A DNA stretch of 64,000 nt from NCBI RefSeq assembly GCF_041956535.1, contig NW_027192208.1, forward strand, positions 617,760 through 681,759, read 5' to 3'. The stretch's first letter is position 1. Every line of letters begins with the position of its first letter. The DNA is from Calcarisporiella thermophila CBS 279.70. Taxonomy: Eukaryota; Calcarisporiellomycota. The position numbers were made by a program, and so were the translations under genes. The notes under the pieces are model-generated. The model was not told where the DNA came from, did no database searches, and worked only from the letters and a program-made list of their open reading frames with translations. Shown here piece by piece: positions 27,441 to 39,300 of this stretch.

Positions 27441-27670
27441 AGCGAACAAGAAAAAAAAGATAGAGATATCTTTTCGGATTAAAAAGTCAATGAGGATAGA
27501 CACTTATTTTATATTGTACCTTATTTGTACAAAAATTGCTCTTCGTGCTCTTATTCATTTTCAAAAGAAATAATAATAAATCGCGTTAAAATAGGTTAGG
27601 TTTCTAAGACACAAAATAGAAAAACTAGATACTTTAGGAACCATAAGTAGATCCCATCCAGCCTAGAAGC

Positions 27671-28764
27671 ATGGCAGAGCCCGATTCTTCGCGTCTTGAG
27701 CAGTACCTTCTTCTCTCAAAGAGTGCACGTGGCGCTGCATGTGTGCAGCTGATTAAGGATGCACTAGCCGCACCGGGAGTGTATGTGTTTGCTGAGCTGT
27801 TAGAGATGCCAAATGTAGCAGAGGTAAATTTGTACTAGAGTAACGCGTCAAACTTTTACTGTTGAAGGATTAACACCTGATCGTGTTGGATTGCATTGGG
27901 ATTTGAATAGCTAGAGCAAAATCGAGAGTTCGCGCCTTGGCACACATTACTAAAGATATTTTCCTATGGGACATACAAAGATTACAAGGGTATGCAGGTT
28001 CAATTTTAGTAAGGTCTTCTTCTGTTTATAAACCAAGCGATGGAATGTATTTCTAGATAATGTTGGCATTCTACCTGAACTCGATGCTTCGCAGTTGACC
28101 AAGCTAAAACATCTCTCGATTGTCACACTCGCCGAGAAGACTCGGGTGGGTTTCCTTCTGCTCCCTCTTTATTTTCCTCTCTAATGTTTATCCCTTTGTA
28201 ATTACAGACAATACCCTATGATCTCCTTCTTGGTTATTTCGATATACCTAATGTTCGCGCCCTTGAGGATCTCATCATTACAGGATTCTACGCCGGCGTG
28301 TTTAGTGGAAAACTTGATCAGCAAAAATCGCAGCTTGAACTCTCCTCCACAATGGGCCGTGACCTTCGTCCAAATCAAATCACTCAGATGCTCGAGGTCC
28401 TCTCAAGGTGGTCCGAGCAGACTGATCGTGTCATAAGGGCCATCGACGATAAGTGCGCCTATGTCATGGAAACCATGACACAATCGAGACGAGAAAAGGA
28501 GGCGTATGAAAAAGAGTTGGAGCGAGTGCGGCAGGAGTACAGGCAGGCAAGTGCAAGTGGGACACCAGGCGATGTAGAAATGACTGGAGGGAGTGCAGGC
28601 GACCCAGCGCACTTTGACAGTGTAGAATATTCGGCAGAGAATATGCGTCGAATGAAAAGGTGGGTTACAAGATAGGAGACAGATCATTTCATACTTGAGC
28701 AGCTGACTTCTTGATATATTGATTATCTCCTGGTAGGAGACTGGGTGGATTTACTCGCCGATAA
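27671..28764 (+). CDS. COP9 signalosome subunit 7 (PCI domain)
   Basis: PCI-domain subunit of the COP9 signalosome, which removes Nedd8 from cullin-RING ligases. The N-terminal helices read [20 protein letters not shown] and [13 protein letters not shown]. The PCI winged helix follows ([52 protein letters not shown]), then a C-terminal helix ([21 protein letters not shown]). The order and sequences fit CSN7 rather than eIF3 or proteasome PCI subunits. Two 3' ends are possible: an unspliced stop at 28673-28675, or a last intron (GTGGGT near 28660 to AG at 28736, with CTGAC as branch site) leading to RLGGFTRR and a stop at 28762-28764. I favour the spliced form. Confidence 0.85.
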
Positions 28765-29218
28765 ATGATGGTGATAAATTAGTAGAGAAGCTTTGCGTTA
28801 GGTCATTTTTGTAAAAATAGCATATTTATGATATGCCCTTAATTGTGCTCTTCCCCACTGTTTTGCAAAATTTTTTTCTTCTTCCTTCAAAAGTCTTTTA
28901 TATATATGGCATTTTAAACGTGTTGGATTTTAACAGAGAGGATTTGCTTATCTCGATATTTTTCTTTGGCGGTCTTCATTTTACATCCTGCTTATCTCTC
29001 ACACTGAAGTGGGAATAAAGGGAATGAAACGAAACTGTGTTGAGTGATTAAATAGTAAGGAGTGTATACGATAAAAGAACAGATGCACGATAGCAAAAAA
29101 TCAGAGTAAAACCAATATCAACAAACTGGATATGCAACGAAATTAAACTTTAGTGTATCGTTTTCATTAAATAGTTTAGATAGATATGGATGCATGTATC
29201 GAAAAATATATATATATA
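28765..29218. other. Convergent AT-rich intergenic region
   Basis: 3' flanks of CSN7 and the RhoGEF gene. It holds TATATATATA near 29207 and pyrimidine runs, with no coding signal. Confidence 0.4.
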
Positions 29219-30420
29219 CTACTTCATAAGTGCGATAGCGTCCAAGAATGCAATAACTTCTCCGAGCTCCTTCCAATCTGGATGTTCAGTCGGTGTCACC
29301 TCGCGGAGCTTCCGCACTAATAAAAGGTATCGTGTGATGCGTTGTACAGGTTCGATGAGATAGTCTGTCAGTTTAAGGGGGCCACAGCCAGTTTTGTGAG
29401 TTGCTTGGGACAACAGGCGGCGGTGGAGGGCGGCCACGGCGGGACGGCGGAGGGCTTGTCGAGCAACAGGGTAATTTCGAGCATAGTCCGCAAACACGGA
29501 GAATTTGTCCTTGTGACGCAGGAACACTTGCGCGACTCGTGCTTGCTCCACACAGACTCCCGCTGGCATGTAGTAATAGCTGCTTGCTGGAGGAAATTCC
29601 TCCATGGTTCGCTCAAACTCGCCTAAGAGCTCTTCGCTAAGCTGCAATAGTTTGTCTAGGTGTGAAAAGATGGTGTCGACGTCTCCCCTTGAGATAAGAG
29701 GAAGGCGGGAGTCAAGGGTGTTGCGAAAGGGAGTGTAGAAGTCGGAATGAAGGCAGAGCAAATGTTGATGGAATGTACGTTCGGTAGTCAGCAGTTCTTG
29801 GAAGTTGTATCGTCGGGTATGGATCTATGTGCGTGATATTAGCGTTTCTGTGGATCAAGCGGAATAGTTCAGTGGCTTACCATTTGATCGATGACAGGGC
29901 TGAATACAATATTAGAGGATGTATCTCGCATGTTTTCCATGGATTTGCATCGCCTAATTCTCCTTGCATTATCATCGAATTCAAAGGGAGGAGAGGATAA
30001 TTCTTGACTGCAGCCAAAGGGTTTTGTCTCTAGATGTGTCCAGGTTACGGACCTAGCTCTACGTTCTCTCCGCTTATGATCCTTTTCGTGCAATTGAGGC
30101 CATTTCTCCTCTTTGACTTCCCCGCTTAATGCTGGGAGAGGCCATGCGAACTGATCGTCATTAATTGATGACGCCGAGCTTGAAGGCGAAGACTTGGGGC
30201 TGAGCCCAAGCGATTTTATTCCAAACGCCGAAATGTTAATGGTGAGACCGCGCCGACGATACTTCTTTTTCTCGATGAGTGTGGCGTCGTCCTGCTTGGC
30301 CATTCCATTGGGGGAAGGGGATCTTGGCGGGGTGGGGAGGAGATAGGAGAGCAGGGAATGATGTTTTCTATGTTTAAGCTTTTTGTGTGTGCTCCGGCAT
30401 GGTTGTGGATGTTCGAGCAT
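29219..30420 (-). CDS. DH-domain (Dbl homology) RhoGEF-like protein without PH domain
   Basis: Predicted guanine-nucleotide exchange factor for Rho-family GTPases. Two exons (29881-30420 and 29219-29824) join to 381 aa. The first 180 residues are basic, Ser/Pro-rich and disordered. The DH domain fills the rest. It starts with the conserved NFQELLTTERTFHQHL (CR1), continues with FVLRHKD-type helices (RVAQVFLRHKDKFSVFADYARNYP), and ends with the diagnostic CR3 helix LTDYLIEPVQRITRYLLLVRKL. The coding sequence stops 40 or so residues later, with no PH domain and no coding-like DNA downstream. The start is the ATG at 30418-30420. An upstream extension to 30513 would need a GTG start. Confidence 0.8.
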
Positions 30421-31058
30421 GGTGGAGCAGGAGGAGGAGGGGAGGAGGAGCGGGAGGAAGGGGAGGGAAAAGGGAGATGAATGCTGACTAAAAATCGCAA
30501 ACAAGAAAGACACAGGGAGGAGTTGGATATTGGTTATTTATTGCTTATTCACGCGAGGCAAGGAAGCGGAAAAACAAGAAATTAATTTTTTCTATCACGA
30601 ACAGACCAGAGCTCTGTGGTGCCTTCCCTGAAACCTTCGAGGACGGTTGCCCGTTCGCTGTAAGCAGAATTGCAGGCAGTTGACTTGCAAGGTTTGTTGA
30701 TTCCGCTTGCTGGATCAAATGATGCGTATAATTCCTTTTTGATCAGTATCCCCTTGAAATTTCCGTCTGAATCCACACCTCTTAAACTCGATTTTGATGT
30801 GTTTTGCAGTTTCTCAGTAATCTAGCAATTTATCCTAACCCAGCCATCCCTAACCTAATTGTTTGTGTGTGTGATCTGAGTCTCCTCCCTCAGAGCTGCT
30901 GCGTCGAGAATCCTGGGCAACGCACCCTCTCATGCACAAGACCGGCAATGTGTCCAGCAGCCAAACGGAAAACAAAATGCAAAACATTTCCCCTCGTCGA
31001 CCCGTCCCCGTTTTCCCAATTACACATAAACAACGGTCTTTATTAGAAACATGTCAAT
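30421..31058. other. Intergenic region RhoGEF - PRP6
   Basis: Holds the pyrimidine-rich upstream region of the RhoGEF gene and the 3' flank of PRP6. A 64-codon minus-strand frame at 30582-30776 (Cys-containing, ends WSVRDRKN) has plausible amino-acid composition. It has no recognisable domain or clear splice partners, so I leave it unassigned. Confidence 0.35.
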
Positions 31059-34006
31059 TTATACACTATTGTCCAGTTCTGCAGCCACTAGCCTCAGAAT
31101 CTCCTCGGTGCTCTTGCGAGCGTTTCGCACTGCTTTGCGCACAGCCTGCCATCGTTCTCCGTGGCGGGGCTCTGCCGCAATACACCGATTGATCACATCT
31201 TGTCTTTGCTCCTATACAGAAGAGAGAATCAATTAGTACTCGGGGTTCTAAAAGCCATAGGCAGAGAAACGCTCGTAGCGCAACCATGGCGAGCATGGTG
31301 TCAGCGCTACCGTAAAAACGGGGCATTTACCTCTGTTCCATGCTGTAACTCAAACCGATACCACCACGCCCAACAGTCGCCCCGATCCGGGTCTATTTTC
31401 ACCGCACGCTCGAACCACTGTCGTGCCTTGTCGACCTTTCGCTCGCTCCAGAATAGTCGCGCCACTACGGTCACCACTCCAGCGTCGTTGTCGCATTTCT
31501 TTAGCGCGTCCACGGATTTACTCTTGCGCTGTGGGCGCGGCTCTGCGAAGATAGCTTCGGTCCACAGGAGACCCGAGTCTGGACATTCCTGCAGCGCCTT
31601 GGCCAGTAGTGCCCGTGCTGCTGTATTGTTTCCAGCTCTGAGCTCAACGCGGACCGCCTCACACCATAGGGCGGGCGTCTTCGGATTCAAAAGCCTGGCA
31701 CGCTCAAGTAGTGCCCTTGCTTTGATCATAAGCCCAGCACGCTCCTCGAGCCGTGCGGCCAAGATCCACAGCGGCACACTCTTAGGACAATTTTTCATCC
31801 CCTTTGCATAGGCCTCTCTCGCCCGTGGAATATCACCTCTGTCCTCCTCTGCTAGCTGCCCAGCTATCATCCACAATTTGTCGAATCCGGGGTGTTTCTC
31901 CAACGCCTCCGCTAATAATCGCTCCGCCTCCGGTACATTCTCCAACTCTCTTTCCAGAACCACCGACTTCATCCATACCCTCGCGGTCCCGGATTTCTCT
32001 CTCGCCTTTGCAAGGAGCTGCCTTGCAAGCTCATACATTCCGTTCTCAGCCTCGAGTTTCACCGCCGCCATCCATATCTGCTCACTGTCCGGGTTGGCTT
32101 TGAAGGCCTCCTCCAGAATCGCTCTGGCGCCTCCCACGTCACCCGCAAGCCATTTCTCCTTTGCGCCCATGAGCCACAACAGCTCCACCCTTGGGCAGTA
32201 ACGCACCGCCCTCTGTAACAGCTCCTCCAAGGATGCGGGGGTGCCATGCTCCTTTTCCAAAAAGGCCGCTCTCTGCCAGATCACGCTCCGATCCGGGAAC
32301 ACCCTAAGGGCATGGGCGAAGAGGGCACGTGCTGTGGCAAAGCATCCCTTCTCAATGCACATTTCAGCGTCATCCATCCATGTGGCCTCACGATCCTCTT
32401 CCTCAACCCCCATTCCTGCCGTCGCCCGCACAATCGCCTGGCATGTTGCCACGAATCCTTCTCGCTCGCACGTCTGGGCCTCCTCTAGCCATTGCTCGCG
32501 CTTCAATACAGCACCCAATTCCGAAAGTCGCTGTACAGCCCGTGTAACAATTGTATTGACCATTTCCTCGCTTCCGTTCTGCTCTTCAAGACGCGCAGCA
32601 GCCATCCAAATCTCGTGGCTTGTGGGGACTGCTTTGCGTGCGCGGTTTAAGACCTTGCGAGCGTTGTCATAATTCTCGAGACGGGCAAGTGCAAGCCATA
32701 AGTCGACGGACAAGGGAACCAACTCAACGGCTCGAGCCAGCAGAACACGGGCATCGGAAGGGTTTTCCTCCATGTTCACAGCAGCTTTCCAGAGTTTCAC
32801 AGAGTTTGGAACGAATTCCAGAGCTCTTCTTAGAACACGTTTTTTCGCCTTTGCCTCCGTCTCTAAATCCACGGCCTTCAGCCAGATCTTTACCGCTTGC
32901 GGCAACTGCCTTACCGCATCGGCTAAAATAACTTTAGCGTTGTCCACTGTGTTGAGGCGGGCAGCTTCAAGCCATACGTCTTCGCTCTTGGGGCATTCTT
33001 CGCAGCCTTTGGCGATGATCGACCGTGCCTGTGCAAGCTTGCCCGCGTACTCCTCAAGACGAGCCGCTGCGATCCATCCGGGCGCATGTTTAGGATTAGT
33101 GGTGATGACAGACTTCATTAGCAATCGTGCTTTTTTGATGTCTCCAATCTCTGCTTCGCTTCTCACAACCACGCTGCTCAGATCGGTGAGATAGCCCTTA
33201 GGATCCACATTGGTCAGGCCGGTAGCGGAATCCGTCGAAGCTTGGTCAAGCTTGATCTCAAGTAATCGATCGCGAGCCTTCCTTATCTCGTTGAAATTTG
33301 TCATCGTTCCATCTGCAGGCGTCTCGATCCCACCGAACCGTTGCTCTCGCGGATCCAATTGAGTCACGTATTGATTCCCTTCTCTTGCCTTGGCTAAAAT
33401 CGAGTCGGGCAAAGGAGTAAACATTTCTTTTTTATTTCCCTTCTTTCTGTTTCTGCCTGCCAAATCGCCCACCTCTGGTATATTGTTCCATTCTGTCTCG
33501 CTCACAGTCGTGAGCGCTCGCTTTAGATCTGCAAATTGCTGTTGGATCTTGGGCCGTTCTTGTCTGTAGCGTTTCATCTCCTCTCGTTCTCGGGCTTCAC
33601 GACGAGCACGCCGTCGCTCATCCATTTTACGATCGACCATTTCCCATACTCTATCCGCTTCCTCGTCGTCTTGTTCATACGGGGCACTATTGAAGAGACC
33701 CGTCTCGGTCTCAGGATCTTGGTATTGTTCGTCATCTTCCTCCTCCTCATCTTCACGTTTAGCTTTCTCAGGAGCTTCTATCGGTCCTTCTCGTGCAGGA
33801 CCAATATCTGATCTTGTTGTGAAACCCGTTGCTCTACAAAAAGGATAAATCTAATTAGCACTCGTGCCCATGAGGAAAAAGCAATGATCTTAAAAGATCA
33901 ATGAAAAAACAGTCATTAAAAGTTAGCCCACTTACCCTCTTCCAAGTCCAGCAACATAATTCGGTGGGGCGGGTTTCCCCATAAAATCTTTTGTTGCTTT
34001 CAGCAT
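31059..34006 (-). CDS. PRP6: Pre-mRNA splicing factor Prp6 (U5/tri-snRNP, HAT repeats)
   Basis: Bridging protein of the U4/U6.U5 tri-snRNP. The first exon starts MLKATKDFMGKPAPPNYVAGLGRG and joins ATGFTTRSDIGPA, matching the conserved PRP1/Prp6 N-terminal domain. An acidic segment and the helix RRRARREAREREEMKRYRQERP follow. The rest is a long array of HAT/TPR-like helices with repeated W..AA.LE patterns (APGWIAAARLEEYAGK, HEIWMAAARLEEQNG, EQIWMAAVKLEAENG). A small last exon (about 31059-31215) supplies EQRQDVINRCIAAEPRHGERW and the ending LVAAELDNSV. Length is about 910 aa, the usual size. The GC-rich HAT region yields long antisense frames that are not genes. Confidence 0.93.
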
Positions 34007-34156
34007 TTTGTTACAATATTATTTCGATTGAAAGGAATAAGGAGAGCAAAGACTTGGCTATTAAACCGTGTTGTAGGTGGCTAATTTTGTGACGTCTATT
34101 TATCTTCATTTTATCCCTGAAGTACTTATATTATTACTGTATTTCTCCTAAAAAAA

Positions 34157-34891
34157 ATGTTAAGATCCTTCGCATTACGTACCCCAGCGATCTTGGGGCA
34201 GCGCACTCTCTTATACTCGACTGTAACACATCCCGCGCCTTCCGCCTCCAATGTTGCCGCTCAGACGATCCAAAATCCATCTCAAGCTCAACAGAAATCT
34301 CGTCGACCAAAGAAACGATCTCTGCCTCAAAGAGGGGAATCTGCTGACAGCGCCCAGATATCTGCTTTGCTTGATTCAGTGCTACCATCAAACCAAGTGA
34401 TTCAACAAGAATTTATTCGACCTCCTCGTCGTCCCCAACGCAAATCGAATGGTGCATCGTCTTTTTCCAATAACAAAGAAGCGAACGGCCGCTCGGAATT
34501 CCAATCCAGTAACAATAAACGCAGCGAATTTCAATCTAAGAGGCAGAACAATAACCAACGTAATCATCAACGTAACAATCAGCGCCGGAATCGGTCTCCT
34601 ACCCCCCAGGTTCAATTAGCGAAACCACAAAAATTCGAAGTTAAAGATTTCGACTGGAACTCATTTGAGGTCGCCCGCTCTCCTCTTCCCATTCACAATA
34701 AAGCAAAGACGGGTGAGGAGAGAAGATTGCAAGAGCTGGAAATTCTGGGAGGAGACTACTCGCGCTACCTGGAAGGATTTAAAGGCTTGCCGGTGATGAC
34801 GGGGAGACTTATCGGAGGAAATGCCACTTACGGGCTTGAAGAGCGAATGACAGTGGCTAATGTGGTATCGGGTGCGCTCGGAAAACAGTAG
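34157..34891 (+). CDS. Probable mitochondrial protein with Asn/Arg-rich low-complexity centre
   Basis: Intronless frame of 244 aa. The N-terminus MLRSFALRTPAILGQRTLLYST is basic, hydroxylated and free of acids, like a mitochondrial presequence. A helix QISALLDSVLPSNQVIQQEF follows, then about 70 residues rich in N, R, Q and S (NNKRSEFQSKRQNNNQRNH). A conserved-looking C-terminal part comes last (FDWNSFEVARSPLPIHNKAK, GGDYSRYLEGFKGLPVMTG, ATYGLEERMTVANVV). The ending could suit a small mitoribosomal or RNA-binding protein, but I do not recognise the family and assign no function. It is divergent from PRP6, with only 150 bp between start codons. Base composition matches the left part of the window. 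Confidence 0.7.
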   Translation: MLRSFALRTPAILGQRTLLYSTVTHPAPSASNVAAQTIQNPSQAQQKSRRPKKRSLPQRGESADSAQISALLDSVLPSNQVIQQEFIRPPRRPQRKSNGASSFSNNKEANGRSEFQSSNNKRSEFQSKRQNNNQRNHQRNNQRRNRSPTPQVQLAKPQKFEVKDFDWNSFEVARSPLPIHNKAKTGEERRLQELEILGGDYSRYLEGFKGLPVMTGRLIGGNATYGLEERMTVANVVSGALGKQ

Positions 34892-36388
34892 AAAATAATT
34901 ATCCCTTTTTTAATTATAGAGTATCAAAAAACAAGTGATATTGTCAAAATAAATCGAAGCAATGATATTGTATATCTTCCAATAGAGCTTGAATTGAGTG
35001 AAACTATGCAATCATTGAAATGACAAGCCAATTTGGCATATTTTATCTTGAGTGGTAATACGAAGCAAAGGAGATTCGAGTTACCCAGATATGATTCAGT
35101 TGGAAAAGTTACGAGTTAACATGACATTATCATGTCCAGCAGGCTCCACGGCAAACTTTATTCATCCAACCTCGCTATAGCATCAGTTGAAGAATTTCTA
35201 AATTATATTTATATGCTGAAGTGCTTGTAGGGAAACTTTATTTCATTTTTCTAGGTCGAATTCCGTTATCAGTAAATTGAATCATTATGCACTGTATGTA
35301 GTTCATTTGAGTCGCATCCCAATCCGATCAAACTTAAGTATATCCCCGCGGCAAGGAGAGATAGGAGTAAGGAGGGAGTAATAGAGCAGACTGCGCACGG
35401 AGTCTACTTGAGTAAGCGTGCCTCTGATGTACGAGCTCTCTGTCCCATCCCTATTCCAAACACCTTTATATATATTTTCTTATGGGATTCAGCCACGGCG
35501 CATTCGCCCTCCGCGTGTCACCCCGTGAACACCTGATTTGAGTTCGAGGTAGCTTACTCTCCATTTAATTTAAATAGCCGACCGATGTACATATTACGTC
35601 ACAGTACATCGGCCCATCATGCAAGCTTCATTTCATATAGCTATGGGGAACTCATTCTCAGGGGAAAGCGTGACGATTATTAATTCTAGTCGGGTACAAT
35701 ACACGTATATGGATGCGTGCCCGCATATTGCTTCATTCTCCAAAGGGCCAAGGTAAAGGTGAAAGAGGAAATATCAGATAACCTACTTCGTGAAGTAAGG
35801 GAGATCACGCTTGCAAAGGGCCGGGGACCTAAGCGATGAGAGATCCTATATGCAGAAAAAAAGAACTACCTGTTGCTGCATTGTTGGGAAAACTCTCCTC
35901 AGCGCTTTCTTAGCGAGATAGAGAGGAAAAAGTATGTTTTTAGAAATGCTCGGATTATTACTTCAGCGGACCAAAAATAATTTTTTTTATTACTAATTCT
36001 CTTATTGCGCTTGGGTTATATAGGGATATTGTTGCCCCATTGACTAATATGGCGTGTCTAGGTTACTAACCTATATTTGACCATGACGAAAGGAAGCCTT
36101 TGTCCGACTATGACGTTTGTTGAACTTTCATTCACTTTTGCTCTACTTCACCAATAATCCTGGTTCACTTTCACTTTTCAATGAATATTTCTCGATCTTC
36201 TCTACTATTCTTATGAGCCATTGATTCTCTTGATTTTGCCAGGATCGATCTAACCATTTGCATGAGTTATCATTAACTTATCCTCCTCCTTTCTTCTTCG
36301 GTCTTCGGACCTTTTTATCAGCTTTAATCAAACATCCACTCTGTGAATTTTCCAAGTTTACTGTAGCCTACTGGAAGTGTGTGTCCAT
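34892..36388. other. 1.5-kb intergenic region upstream of the histidine kinase gene
   Basis: No coding sequence, tRNA or repeat is evident. It marks the change from AT-rich to GC-rich gene territory and should hold the promoter of the hybrid kinase. Pyrimidine-rich DNA at 36120-36340 may be the 5' leader. Confidence 0.4.
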
Positions 36389-39300
36389 ATGAGTTCATTT
36401 CCACCACACCTCTACAACACAGCTTCAACCTCAACTGTGACCGATCGATCGACACATACAATCTGGCAACACGACAACATTGGACGCCGCCCCGCCTCTC
36501 CTTCACGCCGTACTTCACTCATCCTTGGTGCATCGTCCGATTCTTCTCCACATCTCCGGAATTACTCAATAAATAATCTGGATTCTACCACACCTGTAAA
36601 AAGTTCCCGGCTTCGGGGCGATGGACACCATTGCTCGCAACAGCAACAGCAGCAGCAACCACAGCAGCAGCAGCAACAGCGACTATTTCCGCCCGTCCCA
36701 AATCTGTACAATTTTGCGCTTAAGCTAACAGCAGAGCTAGATCTGCAGTCATTATGGACACGTATAGTTGAAAATTTAGCGGGGTCTTACCAAGCACAAC
36801 GGGTGTGGCTCTTGGTCCCCCACGATCAAACCGATACAATCAACACACCATGGGGAATTCTGGCGCTTTACAATAAACCAGCCCACGGAGAGACCCTGGA
36901 ATTGAATGCCACAGCTACCAACGAGTCCGAAAATAATGCCAGCGGGACGAAACTACAAGCACATGTTCCACAAGTGTTCGATACTCTGCTACCCTTCCAG
37001 AGTCAAGTTGATCCATTAATCGATAACCGTGGGGTTCAGAGCGTTTTGCACCGCGGAAAAATGGTGGTGGTATCGCGCGAATACCGCAGAGTAGCGGGGC
37101 CGGGTGGTATTTTTTCACCCAATCCTGCTGGAGATCATTTAATCAATACTGACGACCGTGACGCATTCAGCAAGGGAATTAGAAATCACTTCAAAGGGCT
37201 TGATGGGCGGAATTTGGTGGGGAGTGGTTCGAAGGAGACAAGTAGTGAGAAAACAACTTCACGTGTAGTCGACTCGCGCTCACTGGACACTCCTGCACTG
37301 GATCGTTTGGAAGGAGGGTATTTAGGTCAGGGAGATTTGAAATTTGACAGCAAAGGATTGATGTACGAAGACATAGCGGATGCAATAGCATCCTCCCAGG
37401 AACCTGACTATGAAGAATACGAACAGGCCCCTCCCAGCCCGTGGTCTCAATCTCCGGCCCCCTCTCCTGCAATGATGGACCCAAACGTGAACCCATTTTT
37501 CCAATCGGCCCCCAGCATCGATGACGATGCCTTCAACCCCGGAGTCGGGTCCTCCACCTCCTACAACGATCAGCGTGTGCCCTATCCACCCCCCGCAAGC
37601 AACATTCATTCGATTGTGCATATACCACTTGTTCATCCCGCCGCCACCCATCCGCACTCAGAACATCCGCCATCTGCGATGGCTATTCTCTCTTTTGTAT
37701 CACCACTTGTACCGTATCCACAAGAGCATTTGCAGTCACTGTCTGCTCTATCGCCATTTATTGCCACAACAGTATCATCTGCTATGTTGTATGCGCGCAC
37801 GGTCAAGCAGATGAAAATAGCCTCGTACAAATCCCCTCATCAAAACCATCACTATCATCATTCGCCACGAATCCATCCTCCAGCCGGAACCAAATGCAAA
37901 CGGAAACCTACTGACACCGATAATCATGATGAGCAATCGACAAGTACCTCCACACCCTCCTCTGGTTCCAGCTCATCGCTTTGGGAACCAACATCATCGC
38001 AACATGCTACCGCAACTGCCGCGGTAGAGCTGAACACTCCGTTTTCTCATACGGATGCGTCTGATGATGGGGTTGTACAAGAGAAAGAGCAGTCATTGGA
38101 CAGGGGTCCCGTTAGCTTAGAAAGCGCAACAAGTCGGCGAAAAGGGGTAGTAGACCATCAAATACACGAGGAGGGTGAGGAGGAGCAGTGGGAAGAAGAA
38201 CAAGAGCGGGATAGCAGCAGCCTAAAGATAGTCACAAAATCTGTAAAAACCAGAGGATCTACTCCCTCAATTGACTCCAAGAAGGCTTCCAGCCGGCCAG
38301 CTTACTCGAATGTCAAACGTGTATCTTCTGGCTCAAGTGAGGAGCAGCTGGTTGACAAAGGGGACGAAATTGATCCAACCAACGGGGGATCACACAAAGT
38401 GAAAATAGGCGGAATTTCAGTTAGAAGTGCACCCTGGCGTAGACGCCCTCGTCGAACTTCTGGGATACAGAGTTCTCTCTTCCAGAGCTACTTTAGCGAT
38501 GGTGCACTGCTCTCAACTCCGCGATCCAAACTACTGAGATTAATGATTGATGGGATCCCTATCATTGTCTTGTAACTATCAGCTTTCCTATATCCATTTT
38601 TAACGCCTTGAAATAGAGTTTTGACCTATATTTTAACCAATTATAGCACATGCTGCCCGTCGAACGGACGTACAACGTGGATAAATGACCGCATGCTCCA
38701 GTATTCTGGTATAGAGCTACGCGACTTCCTTGACCATGGTTGGACCTCGGTGGTGCATCCCAACGATCGTAAGCAATACCACCAAACATGGCAGCAGGCT
38801 TTTGCCCGGCATGAAAGCTGCTCGGGCGAGTATCGACTGCGACGGTTTGATGGTGAATATCGCTGGTTTATATGGCGGATTGTTCCTCTGCGTGACTATC
38901 GAGGGAGCATTGTCCACTGGTTCGGAACGTGCACAGATATTCATGATCAACGCCTCGCCCAAGAGCAGCGGAGTCGGCAGAACGTGGTGGAAGCGAACGA
39001 AAGGAAATACCGTCTTCTTGCTGAAGCCATACCGCAAGTGGTGTTCACAAGTACACCAGATGCGGGCATAACCTATGTGAATGAGAAGTGGCAGCAATAT
39101 TCGGGGCTTACTTTTGAGCAGTCGTGTGGACTTGGCTTCCTCTCACATGTGCATCCCGATGATCGACCCAAATGTACTCTCCCCAAAGACATTGCTGGCG
39201 AAGACGAAGGAAAGGGGGATGCAAACGAAGGGGGCAGTGGTGAGTCTCTAGGGGATGAGAATATATACCAAACGGAGGTGCGATTGCTGAACAGACGCGG

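Noticed and set aside
30582-30776. 64-codon minus-strand frame
   Set aside because: Balanced composition but no domain, no clear start context and no exon partners. Left as unassigned intergenic DNA.
32059-33194. Plus-strand frames inside PRP6
   Set aside because: Antisense to the HAT-repeat array, arising from GC-rich codon use.
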